DNA of 64,000 bases, taken from NCBI GenBank assembly GCA_025357875.1, contig JANYLK010000180.1, forward strand, positions 23,985 through 87,984. The letters are read 5' to 3'. The DNA is from Granulicella sp. Lineage in GTDB: Bacteria; Acidobacteriota; Terriglobia; Terriglobales; Acidobacteriaceae. Each line of letters begins with the position of its first letter. The first letter of the stretch is position 1. Of this stretch, positions 38,510 through 49,062 are shown one piece after another. The notes below the pieces were generated by a model that was not told the DNA's origin, ran no database searches, and saw only the letters and a program-made list of their open reading frames with translations. A program made the translations under genes and the position numbers.

Positions 38510-41023
38510 TCACTCGCCGCCAATCCTTACCTTCAGTCCCGCACGCACCGTGAATGGCAGTCCCGGATACCCAATAGGCCCAATGTGCTGTTGGCTCAGC
38601 AAATTATCAAGTTCGCTGAACATGGTTACATGCCTCTTCACCGCATAGGTAAAGTTAGCGTCCAGTTTTGCGTAACCAAAATCAAGATTGCGATTCGGCA
38701 GAATCAGAGAGTTGCCAAAGTCCGGATCGAAGCCATCCAAAAATGTGGAATCGTCCGAGCGGCTGGCTAGTGCGCCTTTGAATGCCGCACCAAACTTTGT
38801 GCCGGTGTATTGCACCGCGAAGAATCCCGTATGCGGGGGGCGTCGAAACGGTCGCGCCCCAATCAACGGACCTTCTGCCCCAATCCGGACCCCCGGCAAG
38901 TTAGGGTTATTGCTCGCGGTGCCATTGCTATACGCATCGCTCGAGAAGGACTGAGTCACAACCGCATTCAGGTAGGTATAGCCGCCGCGCACAATGAATC
39001 GCGAGAGCGGTTGCCAACGCAGCTCCGTCTCAAATCCCTGCGCACGAAAAGCCAAAGAGTTGAGATATGGAGTGAATACCATCTGCGCCGTACTCGGCGA
39101 AAAATGGAAGATTTGCTGTAGCGCGCCCGAGTCAACGCCCTCAAGCTGGTGGTTAAACGAATTATGAAAGTAGTCGACCTTCAGCATCAACTTCTCGCCT
39201 CGGATGTTTTGGTCGACACCTCCATCGTAAGAACGCGATCGCTCCGGCCCCGCTGGCATCACGTGATACTTGGCAATGTCAGCCGTGTCGCCTGCTTGTT
39301 GGAGCTGGGTATAGAGGCTGGCGAACTGGATACCCAGCGTGGGCTCCTGCACTCCAGTAGCCGCATTCACACGCAGCAAAGTACCGTGGAACCACTTTGT
39401 CCCTGGGCGCACCGGCGCGTATGACAAACCAAGTCGCGGAGTTCCCGTGATGCCGTAGAGATGATTCTTTTCGAGTCCGCCACCAGCGGAATAAAAGAGG
39501 CGGTTCTTGATCGCACCCTGAAGCTGCAAAGTGTATTCGTAGTTCGTCCGCTGCAACTTTTCATCGGAAAACGAAGTTACAAAGCTGCCGCGCTCGTTCT
39601 CATATCGGAAGCCGAACAGCGCAGTCACATAATGGCTAAAGCTATAGTCGGACTGATAATACAGCTCGTCGCGATTTGAAACCTGTTTCTCCGTAGGGAG
39701 GAAGAACGAAGCCCGTCCGGTTGCGCTGTATCCATTCGCCCCGCGAATTGTGACCACGTTGCCGAAGTATTCCGTGAAGCAGTTAGCCGTTGGAGCGCTG
39801 CAGGGTACGGTTCCGAAATTGAATGTGATCGGCGTTCCTACATCCTCGAACTGCTTCGCCTGCTCGCGCTTACGGGCGATGCCGTAACGCACCAAATTGT
39901 GCCAGTTCCCCGCCACGCGGTTCTGCAAGGTCAGTCCCGAGTACAGATCCTGGTCACTCTGCTTGCCACTGGCGGAAATGCCGTAGAAATCATGCGCGCC
40001 AGGAAGCCCCGCAGCCGAAACAGCATTCCGAATGGTGAAACGAGCCTGCGTATTCGCCAGCAGATCGTATCCAAGGTTGGCCGCCGACGTAGCCGAATGG
40101 TACTCGTCCCTCGCCAGCGCGTTCGACGTATCGAAGCGCGAGAATGCCGTGTAGTAATCAAGCTTTTGGTGCGCCCCGCTCACCGCCAACTCGTCGCGGT
40201 ACGTATGAAAGTTGCCGGCGTCACCAGAGTAGATAGCAACCGGCTTCGCAGTACTGCCACGCGGGGTCTCCAGATTCAGCACCGACGCTCCAGCATCGGT
40301 CCCGTACAGCGCAGAGTTGGGCCCACGATAGAGTTCGAGACTGGCCAACCCAGTCGAGGACACAGTCCCGAAGTCGAACGTACCACCAACATCCCCGACG
40401 GGAATGCCGTCAATCAGCACCTGATTCGCAGTGGAATTTCCACCCCGCACAAACAGCGAAGTCACGCCGCCAGTTTGCCCGCTCTGCACCACATCAACAC
40501 CAGGAGATTGCCGCAGCGCATCTACCACTCCGACTGCCGTTGCCAGATAAGAAACCGGAATCAGTGTCACCGCCGAGCTCGACTGCTCGATCGGTGTCGG
40601 CATGCCCGTAGCTGTCACCGTGATCGCCTCGTGTACCGAGGATGTTTCGAGTACAACGTTCTGCACCACCACGTCGGTCGAGCCACCGTAAAAATCCAGC
40701 CCGATGCCGGGATAGAACGTCGCCGACGACGTCAGCAGGATAAAACGGCCGGCCTCAGTAGATCGAATTTCGTATGCGCCGTCCAAGCCGGCCATACCAA
40801 TCGCAATTGGTTTCGACCCCTGAATAAGTTGAAGTCGCGCCCCGGGAAGTGGCTTGCCCAGCGGGTCTGTCACCACGCCGCGAACCACCACGGCATGCGC
40901 GGCGGTCGAGAACAGCAGCAAAAGTTGTAAGAGAATCGCGAAGGCGGCAAGCGTCGAAAATCTGCGCATGGCAGACGCACGCAAACTAGATGCGGCCATC
41001 GAACGGCCGTGGACGATAAACAT
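38510..41023 (-). CDS. TonB-dependent receptor, BtuB-like with N-terminal carboxypeptidase-regulatory domain
   Basis: VRGVVTDPLGKPLPGARLQL; plug VVDALRQSPGVDVVQSGQTGGVTSLFVRGGNSTANQVLIDGIPVGDVGG; ends ...VRAGLKVRIGGE. AGGAG RBS 7 nt before ATG at 41023; the longer ORF start (41170) lies inside the riboswitch. Confidence 0.93.
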   Translation of the reverse strand: MFIVHGRSMAASSLRASAMRRFSTLAAFAILLQLLLLFSTAAHAVVVRGVVTDPLGKPLPGARLQLIQGSKPIAIGMAGLDGAYEIRSTEAGRFILLTSSATFYPGIGLDFYGGSTDVVVQNVVLETSSVHEAITVTATGMPTPIEQSSSAVTLIPVSYLATAVGVVDALRQSPGVDVVQSGQTGGVTSLFVRGGNSTANQVLIDGIPVGDVGGTFDFGTVSSTGLASLELYRGPNSALYGTDAGASVLNLETPRGSTAKPVAIYSGDAGNFHTYRDELAVSGAHQKLDYYTAFSRFDTSNALARDEYHSATSAANLGYDLLANTQARFTIRNAVSAAGLPGAHDFYGISASGKQSDQDLYSGLTLQNRVAGNWHNLVRYGIARKREQAKQFEDVGTPITFNFGTVPCSAPTANCFTEYFGNVVTIRGANGYSATGRASFFLPTEKQVSNRDELYYQSDYSFSHYVTALFGFRYENERGSFVTSFSDEKLQRTNYEYTLQLQGAIKNRLFYSAGGGLEKNHLYGITGTPRLGLSYAPVRPGTKWFHGTLLRVNAATGVQEPTLGIQFASLYTQLQQAGDTADIAKYHVMPAGPERSRSYDGGVDQNIRGEKLMLKVDYFHNSFNHQLEGVDSGALQQIFHFSPSTAQMVFTPYLNSLAFRAQGFETELRWQPLSRFIVRGGYTYLNAVVTQSFSSDAYSNGTASNNPNLPGVRIGAEGPLIGARPFRRPPHTGFFAVQYTGTKFGAAFKGALASRSDDSTFLDGFDPDFGNSLILPNRNLDFGYAKLDANFTYAVKRHVTMFSELDNLLSQQHIGPIGYPGLPFTVRAGLKVRIGGE

Positions 41024-41059
41024 GTCGGAACTCCTACGCTCCCCCCCGGGAACGTGGTT

Positions 41060-41290
41060 ACTGTACGTCGCAGAACCGGTCTCCTGACTCACGCGGGCAC
41101 ATGCAGCCGATAAAACTCGACCTCCCTTCCCGTCGCCTGGCGGCTTCAGTGGGAAAATCCTGGCTGGCATTCACGCTCTCCAGTGTCTTGGAACAGCGTG
41201 CGCGTTCACAGTTGCGGGGCAGTGGCGGATTTTCACCGCGCTTCCCGAACATTCCGTTACGGGCAAAAGTTGTGGGTGACGCGACCGCCA
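41060..41290 (-). promoter_or_regulatory. cobalamin (AdoCbl-type) riboswitch
   Basis: Minus strand contains GGGAAGCGCGGTGAAAATCCGCCACTGCCCCGCAACTGTGAACGC (41202-41246) and terminal AGTCAGGAGACCGG (B12 box region, ~41075-41090); immediately upstream of a TonB receptor. Confidence 0.93.
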
Positions 41291-41420
41291 GACGAAGGCC
41301 AGACGCAAAAGGGCGAGATCCAATTAGTAAGCGATCTTGTTCGCGAAGTCAAAACTCTGCAGACTTGTCGGACTGCACACAACCAGCTAATCTCACGATC
41401 TCTGATCAACGGGTCGCTGC

Positions 41421-42633
41421 TTAGGTCTGGTCGGTGGACTTGGAGTTGGAGCCACGATCCAGGACTACCAGGAGCTGGCCAAAGCGCACGACCAGTTGGT
41501 CCGCATCCAAATCACCGTCGTCAGGCGGCTCGAGGAACGCATTGAACAGCTTTGAGCACAAGCCTTCGCGGCTCGCCAACCTCGTGCGTCGAGCCCGCAG
41601 AAACCCAAAACGAAAGGGAGAATTATTCTCAATCTCCTGCAAAAATTCTGCCAAGAAGAATTGTTGCGAGTCTGCCACCGCTCCGACAATCAGCGATCGC
41701 CAACTCATCCTCAACAAATCTTTGAGCATCGCCGAACCGTGCGGCAGCCGATCCATTCTGGCTCCAACCTGCTCGCTGAAGCTGAGCAGTTGAGTCGCGA
41801 GGCCGCCCATTGCTGTCGCTCTCCAAAATTGTGCGATCGAACCACGCTGCAAATCCTCACGTACATCCTGCAGGCCGTCCCCCAATTGCAGCAGCACGCC
41901 CCACTTAAGCGAGAAATCGGCGCTCTGTCGCATTCAGGCAGCCGCGCGCGAGACACGCATCTGCCAGCACCGAGCTTCCACCCTTCGCGCAGCTCATCCG
42001 CAATACTTCCGTATCGCTGAAATTTGCGGTGCTCTTCACTTGTGCAATGCTCTCCTGCTGCGCCCGATGGATCGCCAATAAGCACTGGTAAACCTATGGA
42101 TAATGCTCTCGACTGAATTGCCCTTCGATCAACTCGACCAGGGCCCACAGCGAAGCTTCCCGTCCGTCCCCAGCGGAAATTCTCTCTCCGCGCAAGCGCT
42201 CTCGAAAGCGCTCGCCGAATCTTTGCTTGCCCTCATCGAAAATATCAATGCGATCCAGAAAGTTATCGGTGTAGCGGTAGAGCAGGCTGTACCCCAGGAT
42301 GGATGCAGTCAATTCGACAGTCTTCCCTGAAACCGGTTGAAGCCCGCACGCGGTCCAGGCATTCCTGTTCGCCTGGATGATATCTGCCATGCTCAGGCTG
42401 TCGTCGAATCGCCTGGCCCAACGCGCCAGCTTCGTACCCACGGGCAGAAAGTCATCCGTAAGCAGCTGAACCGCATGCCGTTCCAGATTTAGCCCAGCGC
42501 CGGAAAATCGTGCGAAGCCGGTAATTCGTTGCTGCGCTGCAAGCCGATCTGAATGTGTAATGCGCGCCGCCCTGAGCGGACTACGCACAGCAAGCGTTCC
42601 AGACTTCAATCGTCTGCGTACTCTATGCCTCAA
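41421..42633 (-). pseudogene. decayed isoprenoid-synthase-fold-like protein
   Basis: ORF 42633-42094 ends at TAG, continues in the same frame as VYQCLLAIHRAQQESIAQVKSTANFSDTEVLRMSCAKGGSSVLADACLARG, then shifts frame near 41930 into ADFSLKWGVLLQLGDGLQDVREDLQRGS...; two aspartate-rich regions (YRYTDNFLDR, GDGLQDVREDLQRG). Confidence 0.8.
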
Positions 42634-42732
42634 CCCACGCCCAATCGAAAGTCTCCCTCATTCTCTCCTGAGTTATGCAGTCCCGACATCGCCGGTTCCA
42701 TCGTCCACGCAGGTCCGCGCTTTCATTCGCCG

Positions 42733-43707
42733 CTACGGAATCAGTAGCACCTTCCCCGTCGTCTTGCGCGCCTCGAGATCGCGGTGAGCCTGCGCCGCGT
42801 CCGCCAGCGGATAGTTATGCTCCAGCCGCAGCTTCAGCGTCCCCTCCGCAACCCACCGCAGAACATCGCCAGCCCGCTGCTCAAGGTCCGCGCGGGTTGC
42901 CGTATAGTCCTTGAGCGTGGGCCGCGTCACGTACAACGATCCCTTCGTCGACAGTTGAATCAGATCGAACGGTGGCACCGCGCCGCTTGATCCACCGTAT
43001 AGCGCCATGACGCCGCGCGGTCGCAGACACGCCAGGCTGCCATCGAACGTTGTCTTGCCAACCGAGTCATACACCACCGGAACGCCCTTGCCGCCAGTCA
43101 ACTCGCGCACCTTCGTGGCAAAGTCCTCGCGCGTATACAGGATCGTCTCGTCCGCTCCAGCCTCACGCGCCAGCGCCGCTTTCTCCTCAGTCGACACCGT
43201 AGTCAGCACACGCGCCCCAAGCCTCTTCGCCATCTGGATCAGAAGCAGCCCAACCCCACCCGCCCCCGCGTGGATCAACACCGTATCCCCCGCCTGAATC
43301 GCGTAGGTCGAGTGCGCAAGGTAGTGCGCCGTCATCCCTTGCAGCATTGCTGCCGCAGCCTGCCGCACACTGATGCTCTCGGGAATTGCAATCAGCTTGG
43401 ACAACGGTGCAACCGCAAACTCAGCGTATGTGCCCATCACATGGCACCAAACCACCCGGTCGCCCACCTTGAACGAGTCTGATGCAACATCCGCCCCAAG
43501 TGCAATCACGGTCCCCGCCGCCTCCTGTCCGGGGACAAACGGAAGCTGCGACGGATACCGCCCCTCGCGCAGATATACGTCAATAAAATTAACGCCGCAC
43601 GCCTCGATTTGCATCAGCGCCTGACCAGGCCCCGGCGTTGGATTAGGAAGATCGCGGAGCGCCAGCACATCGGGCCCGCCAGTTTGTGTAATTTGAATGG
43701 CTCGCAT
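42733..43707 (-). CDS. NADPH:quinone oxidoreductase (zinc-independent MDR)
   Basis: MRAIQITQTGGPDVLALRDLPNPTPGPGQALMQIEACGVNFIDVYLREGRYPSQLPFVPGQEAAGTV, HAGAGGVGLLLIQMAKRLGARVLTT. Confidence 0.94.
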   Translation of the reverse strand: MRAIQITQTGGPDVLALRDLPNPTPGPGQALMQIEACGVNFIDVYLREGRYPSQLPFVPGQEAAGTVIALGADVASDSFKVGDRVVWCHVMGTYAEFAVAPLSKLIAIPESISVRQAAAAMLQGMTAHYLAHSTYAIQAGDTVLIHAGAGGVGLLLIQMAKRLGARVLTTVSTEEKAALAREAGADETILYTREDFATKVRELTGGKGVPVVYDSVGKTTFDGSLACLRPRGVMALYGGSSGAVPPFDLIQLSTKGSLYVTRPTLKDYTATRADLEQRAGDVLRWVAEGTLKLRLEHNYPLADAAQAHRDLEARKTTGKVLLIP

Positions 43708-43830
43708 GATTTCCCATGCTACTCCACGCGAATCACGGCACAAAACGCATCCCTATCCTGCGAAGGCGACCCGCATCCAGAGACAAACCCTCGTGCGCTC
43801 CACCGCACTTTCTGCGACAATACTCACTGC

Positions 43831-44292
43831 ATGCAACCCGACAATCTCATCTCACTCAAAGACGACATGGTGGCCTTCATCGCTGGCCACGGCATGCGTC
43901 GTTTCAATGGATATGTCACCGAAGAAGTCCCCACTGTCATCTTCGAAGATGAAGACCTCGACTCGTGGAAGGACTTTGTCGAGCACGCCAAGGCTGCCGG
44001 CGCCACCTTCGTCACCATGAGCGAAGTAATGCTGGAAAAATCCGACATAGCCATCCTGCTCCAGCAACTTCGCGACCAGGCCTACCCAGACTCCGACGCG
44101 CCCGAAATCGACGACGCCGAATACCTCGTCAACCACGTGGGCAAACTCGGCTACCTTCAACTCGGGTTTGCGCACCAGGGCGTGATGTTCCTCTTCGAAA
44201 CATCGACCGAGTGGTATGAGCGTTTCCAGGAACTTATCGAAACCATCACCGACCTCGGCGGCATCGTGGTCGACGAAAGCGACGAAGACTAA
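43831..44292 (+). CDS. acidic conserved hypothetical protein
   Basis: ATG at 43831: MQPDNLISLKDDMVAFIAGHGMRRFNGYVTEEVPTVIFEDEDLDSWKDFVEHAKAAGATFV; upstream part of the longer ORF is antisense to the quinone reductase. Confidence 0.7.
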   Translation: MQPDNLISLKDDMVAFIAGHGMRRFNGYVTEEVPTVIFEDEDLDSWKDFVEHAKAAGATFVTMSEVMLEKSDIAILLQQLRDQAYPDSDAPEIDDAEYLVNHVGKLGYLQLGFAHQGVMFLFETSTEWYERFQELIETITDLGGIVVDESDED

Positions 44293-44309
44293 AACTGGAC
44301 ACCTCCGAA

Positions 44310-46244
44310 TTGCAGGGTCCAAACCCGGATCAGGATCGCCAGACGGTGCAACAGCAATCCATTCCAGCTCCGTCCTCCACATGGCTCGCCAAGGCTGCTG
44401 CCGACCCAGATATACTTCGCCCACTCGCCGCCCAACTTAACTGTCCGCTCGCAATCGCCCAGATGCTTATCACGCGCGGGATCGATACGCCTGCCGCTGC
44501 CGAAGTCTTCCTCAATCCATCGCTGGCAGCCCTGCTGGATGACCCCGCCACCGATCCCGCGCAGATGCTCGGCATGGCTGCTGCAGTCGAGCGAATCCTT
44601 TCGGCCATTCACGCCGCCCAACCCATCCTCATCTATGGCGACTACGACGTCGACGGCACCACAGCAACCGTGCTGCTCAAAACCACTATCGAGCGAATCG
44701 CCCACGCCATCGACCCCACCAAGCCCGCGACCGTAACGTACCATGTCCCCCATCGCATCCGCGAAGGATACGGCATGCAAAATGCCATCCTCGCCGAAGC
44801 CGCCGCCGCTGGCATCCGCCTCGTTATCAGCGTCGACACAGGTATCCGCGCAATAGCCGAAGCCATCGAAGCCCACGCCCTCGGCCTCGACCTGATCGTC
44901 ACCGACCATCATCTCCCCGACGACACTTCGATCCCCGACGCACTCGCCGTTATAAATCCCAATCAGCCCGGCTGCCCATACCCCAACAAACATCTCTGCG
45001 GAGCAGCCGTAGCCTTCAAGCTCGCGCAAGCCCTCCTGCTCGCCGCCGCTCCTCTGGTTCCCGATCCACACGCCTTCCGCACCCGCATCCGCACGGTCCT
45101 CATTCCCTCTTTTCTAAAGCTCGTAGCCATTGCCACAATCGCCGATTCGGTCCCGCTAACTGGCGAAAATCGCGCCATCGCCGCGCTCGGCCTCGCCGCG
45201 TTGGCCAACCCCGTCCAACCGGGACTTCGCGCCCTCATGGAGCTTGCCAAGATACCGCTGGACCGAGCGCCCACCGCGACTGAGGTCGGCTTTCGCCTCG
45301 CACCAAGAATCAACGCCGCCGGCCGCATGGACATCGCCTCCGACGTTGTCGAACTCTTTCTCACGCGCGATCCCGCACGTGCCCACGAGCTCGCCGTCAA
45401 ACTCGACAGCCTCAATCAAGACCGCCGCGCCTCCGAGGCTCAGGCCCTCGACGCCATCGAAAAGATTCTCCTCACGCTGATCGACGCCAATGGTGCGTAT
45501 CCGGCCGACTGCATCATCCTCGACCACGCCGACTGGCATCGCGGTGTCCTTGGTATTCTCGCCTCGCGCGTCGTCGACCGCACCGGACGCCCAGCCCTTA
45601 TCCTTAGCCACGCCGACGGTAACGTTCACGGCTCAGGCCGCTCCATAGCCGGCTTTCACCTGCTTGACGCCATCACCGCCGCCGATGCAGGTGAGCCCGA
45701 AACCCCTCTCTTCCATCGCTTCGGAGGCCACGCCCACGCTGTCGGATTTTCACTCCCTCTGGCGCGGCTTCCCCTGCTCCGCGCCCGCATGCATGCCTAC
45801 TCTCCTACCCAGCTCACCACGTCGCTGCTCATCCCGCAGCTTGATTACGACGCGGAACTCGCGCTCGCCGACATTAATCTCAATCTCGCCTCGTGGATAG
45901 CTCGGTGCGCACCCTTCGGCATCGGCAACCATGAGCCCATATTCCTTACCCGCAACGCCATCGTCGCTGCTCCCGTCCGCTTTATCCAGGAACGTCACGT
46001 CTGTCTGCAACTCACGCAGCCCACCTCTCCTGCTCCGATCCAGGCGCTCGGGTGGAGCCGCGGCCCCGTCGACTGGCGAGCTCTCTGCGCTGAAATCGCC
46101 GAGGGCAGTATTATCGAGATCCTTTACCGCCTCCGGCAAAACACTGGCTCTTATGCCAGTCCTCACTTCGGAGGCCTCGAACTTGAACTCCGAGCCCTCC
46201 GGCCCGCTGCGGCGGCAGCGCTGCTTCCAGTGCCGTTCAATTGA
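44310..46244 (+). CDS. recJ: single-stranded-DNA-specific exonuclease RecJ
   Basis: ILIYGDYDVDGTTATVLL, VISVDTGI, DLIVTDHHLPDD, NPNQPGCPYPNKHLCGAAVAFKL, RINAAGRM, GRSIAGFHLLDAI, FGGHAHAVGFSL. Confidence 0.96.
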   Translation: MQGPNPDQDRQTVQQQSIPAPSSTWLAKAAADPDILRPLAAQLNCPLAIAQMLITRGIDTPAAAEVFLNPSLAALLDDPATDPAQMLGMAAAVERILSAIHAAQPILIYGDYDVDGTTATVLLKTTIERIAHAIDPTKPATVTYHVPHRIREGYGMQNAILAEAAAAGIRLVISVDTGIRAIAEAIEAHALGLDLIVTDHHLPDDTSIPDALAVINPNQPGCPYPNKHLCGAAVAFKLAQALLLAAAPLVPDPHAFRTRIRTVLIPSFLKLVAIATIADSVPLTGENRAIAALGLAALANPVQPGLRALMELAKIPLDRAPTATEVGFRLAPRINAAGRMDIASDVVELFLTRDPARAHELAVKLDSLNQDRRASEAQALDAIEKILLTLIDANGAYPADCIILDHADWHRGVLGILASRVVDRTGRPALILSHADGNVHGSGRSIAGFHLLDAITAADAGEPETPLFHRFGGHAHAVGFSLPLARLPLLRARMHAYSPTQLTTSLLIPQLDYDAELALADINLNLASWIARCAPFGIGNHEPIFLTRNAIVAAPVRFIQERHVCLQLTQPTSPAPIQALGWSRGPVDWRALCAEIAEGSIIEILYRLRQNTGSYASPHFGGLELELRALRPAAAAALLPVPFN

Positions 46245-46365
46245 ACCATTGCTGCCAGGTTCACGTTTGCTTCCACTCAGCCGGTAGGCCGTTGTAACTT
46301 GGCTTCGAAGAAATTTATGGGTCGTTTTGCGCGAACGTGTGTCTTATATACTGATAACTAAACAC

Positions 46366-47610
46366 ATGGCACTCGTTACCAAGTCAAATCGCTCGACGCA
46401 GTTTGTAGTCTGGGGATCAGCCCTCGTCCTCGTCTTTCTAGGAATCTATGCAGTCCGTTCGCTCACCCGAGAGCGAATCACGGTTCGAGTAGCACAAGTT
46501 TCCTACGGTGACCTATCCCGATCTTTTTCGACCACCGGAAAGATCGAGCCGGTGAACGATTTCCAGGTTCACGCCCAAGCCGCAGGTCAGGTACAGGACG
46601 TCTACGTGGATTTGGGCGAAAAGGTCAAGGCTGGCCAATTGCTCATCAAAATGGATGACAAGTACGCGTTGGCAAATCTCGCACACGCCAACTCCACACT
46701 CCAGGCTGCGCAACTCGCTACCAGCGACATCCAGCACGGCGGCACGCAGGATGAGCGAAACAGCTTCGCAGCGGATTTGAGCCGCGCCAAATTGCAGCGA
46801 CAGCAGGACGCCGCATCACTCGCTTCACTCCAACAACTGCAGCAAAAAGGCGCGGCCTCAACCGCCGAGGTCGCCGCCGCTGAGCATCGCGTCCAGGTCG
46901 ATGACAGCAATCTCAACACCATCGAACAGCACAGCTCGCAGCGTTACGGTCAGGCAGACCAGACTCGTGCTCAGGCTGAACTCGCCGACGCGCGCGCAGC
47001 AGTCGTCGCCGCCCAGAGCGGCTACGCCACCGCCAACATCCGCAGCAAGATCGCCGGCACTGTGTACTATCTCCCCGTCGCTAGGTACGACTACGTCAGT
47101 ACGGGGGAAGACCTGGTCTACGTCGCAGACCTGAGCCGCATGCACGTCACGGCTTATTTCGACGAGCCCGATATCGGCAGTCTCGCCGCCGGGCAGTCAG
47201 TCGTAATCACCTGGGAGGCAAAGCGCGGGACAATCTGGCACGGACACATTACCCAGCCCCCTACTACCGTTATCAATTATCAACAACGTTTTGTTGGCGA
47301 GTGCATCATCACCGTCGACGATGGCAGCGGCACTCTCGATCCCAACGCGAACGTTACTGTAACCGTCACAACCGCGCAGAACAAGCACGTCCTCGAAGTT
47401 CCGCACTCAGCCCTGAAGCAAGACTCGGCTGGTTACTTTGTGTACCGTGTTATTCAAAATAAGCTTGTCCTAACCCGGGTTCAGACAGGCATCATCAACC
47501 TGAACGAAGCCGAAATCACCAGTGGCCTTAGCGAAGGCGACATCGTTGCCACCACTCCGACAATCAATCGCGATCTCACCAATGGCCTTGAGGTAACACC
47601 CGTCCAATAA
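46366..47610 (+). CDS. efflux periplasmic adaptor (HlyD/RND MFP) protein
   Basis: N-terminal TM, AAGQVQDVYVDLGEKVKAGQLLIKMDDKY lipoyl region, long coiled coil, ATANIRSKIAGTVYYLPV. Confidence 0.88.
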   Translation: MALVTKSNRSTQFVVWGSALVLVFLGIYAVRSLTRERITVRVAQVSYGDLSRSFSTTGKIEPVNDFQVHAQAAGQVQDVYVDLGEKVKAGQLLIKMDDKYALANLAHANSTLQAAQLATSDIQHGGTQDERNSFAADLSRAKLQRQQDAASLASLQQLQQKGAASTAEVAAAEHRVQVDDSNLNTIEQHSSQRYGQADQTRAQAELADARAAVVAAQSGYATANIRSKIAGTVYYLPVARYDYVSTGEDLVYVADLSRMHVTAYFDEPDIGSLAAGQSVVITWEAKRGTIWHGHITQPPTTVINYQQRFVGECIITVDDGSGTLDPNANVTVTVTTAQNKHVLEVPHSALKQDSAGYFVYRVIQNKLVLTRVQTGIINLNEAEITSGLSEGDIVATTPTINRDLTNGLEVTPVQ

Positions 47611-47679
47611 ATGAGCATTCGCCCAACATCCTCCTTCCTGTCATTGAACTGGACACTCCAGCCAGCTATCCTCGGGACC

Positions 47680-49023
47680 ATGCGGCGCTTTATCCTCCCG
47701 CTCACTCTGAGCTCTCTCTTTCTGTGTCCAAATTTCATGGGAGCTCAGATCTCGCTTACCACCGCCGTCGATCTTGCGCTTCGTATCAGCCCGCGCGTTC
47801 AGGGGGCGCAGGCCGATGTTATAAAGGCTAACGCCCAGGTCTCACAAACCCTAGACGCCTATGTCCCTTCCATCACGGTTGGAGCCGGGCTCGGTCAGGC
47901 ATACGGTTTTAGTCCTAACCCACCCACCCTGGCAACCGTCTCCGGCGGGGGGCTCGTCTTCAATGCATCGCAGTCGTTCTATATTCGCTCGGCACGGGCA
48001 GGCCTGAACGCCGCTCGTCTCGCGCTCGAGGACGCCCGTGAGGCAGTCGCGCAAGACGCCGCACTTGCCTTCATCGCGCTCAATCACGACCAGCAGCGCG
48101 AGCAGGCCATCGACCAGCAGGCCGGATACGCCAACGCCCTCGCCACCATCGTTCAGGCGCGCGTCGATGCTGGGCAGGATTCTCCAATCGATCTGACCCG
48201 GTCTAAACTCACTGCCGCCGAACTCCGCGTCGCAATCCTCAAGGCTCACGACGACGTCGCCTACGATCGCGAACACCTCGCACGCCTGATCGGACTGCCG
48301 CCCACCGCACTGAGCATCGACCCGGACTTTCCCGTGAGCCCCGTCGCCTTCAACGCATCGGAACCCACAGCCGCCCACGGCTATGCCAACGCCGCGGTGG
48401 CCTCGGCATTCGCCTCTGCGGAAGCCCGACGGCAGCAGGCGGCCGGAGATGCTCGCTATCATTTCTGGCCGGAGTTCAACCTGGTCGCCCAGTACCAGCG
48501 CTACGCCACATTCACCGACTCGTTTGCCGCGCTGCAAAAACTGAATGGCACAATCAAGGCCGACGAAGGCGTCTTCGGCGTTCAGATTATCCTCCCCATC
48601 CTGGATAAAGGTCACAGTGCAAAAGCGCGCGAGTCCGCGGCAGTAGCATCGCGCACCTTCCACGATGCGCAATCCGCGCAGATGGACGCCCTCGATGGCC
48701 AGTCTCGCCTCCGCCACAGCCTCGCTGAACTGCAGGCCCAGGGAGAAGTTGCCACCCTTCAGCAACAACTTGCGCAACAACAGCTTGACGTGACCCGTCT
48801 GCAATTGCAATCGGGCAGCGGCGATCCTAACGCCCCCCAGATGACTCCGAAAGATGAACAGAAAGCCCGCATCGCGGAGCGCGACAAATATCTCGCCGTC
48901 ATCGACGCCAGCTTCCAACTCCACCAGGCTGAGATCCAACTTCTCCGCCAAACTGGCGACCTCGAAACCTGGCTCAAACCGGCTACTACGCCGCGACCGA
49001 CCACTGTTTCAGTCCCGCAATAA
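47680..49023 (+). CDS. TolC-family outer membrane factor
   Basis: LTTAVDLALRISPRVQGAQADVIKANAQ, paired coiled-coil halves, signal start at 47680. Confidence 0.88.
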   Translation: MRRFILPLTLSSLFLCPNFMGAQISLTTAVDLALRISPRVQGAQADVIKANAQVSQTLDAYVPSITVGAGLGQAYGFSPNPPTLATVSGGGLVFNASQSFYIRSARAGLNAARLALEDAREAVAQDAALAFIALNHDQQREQAIDQQAGYANALATIVQARVDAGQDSPIDLTRSKLTAAELRVAILKAHDDVAYDREHLARLIGLPPTALSIDPDFPVSPVAFNASEPTAAHGYANAAVASAFASAEARRQQAAGDARYHFWPEFNLVAQYQRYATFTDSFAALQKLNGTIKADEGVFGVQIILPILDKGHSAKARESAAVASRTFHDAQSAQMDALDGQSRLRHSLAELQAQGEVATLQQQLAQQQLDVTRLQLQSGSGDPNAPQMTPKDEQKARIAERDKYLAVIDASFQLHQAEIQLLRQTGDLETWLKPATTPRPTTVSVPQ

Positions 49024-49062
49024 AACCTCCCAGCTAGCCCAACTCCCCGTCCCTGACACGCT

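Noticed and set aside
39899-40930. 343-aa plus-strand ORF
   Set aside because: Fully antisense to the TonB-dependent receptor; basic low-information composition.
44289-45071. 260-aa minus-strand ORF
   Set aside because: Antisense to recJ; Gly/Asp/Val-rich shadow composition.
47851-48951. 366-aa minus-strand ORF
   Set aside because: Antisense shadow of the TolC-family gene.
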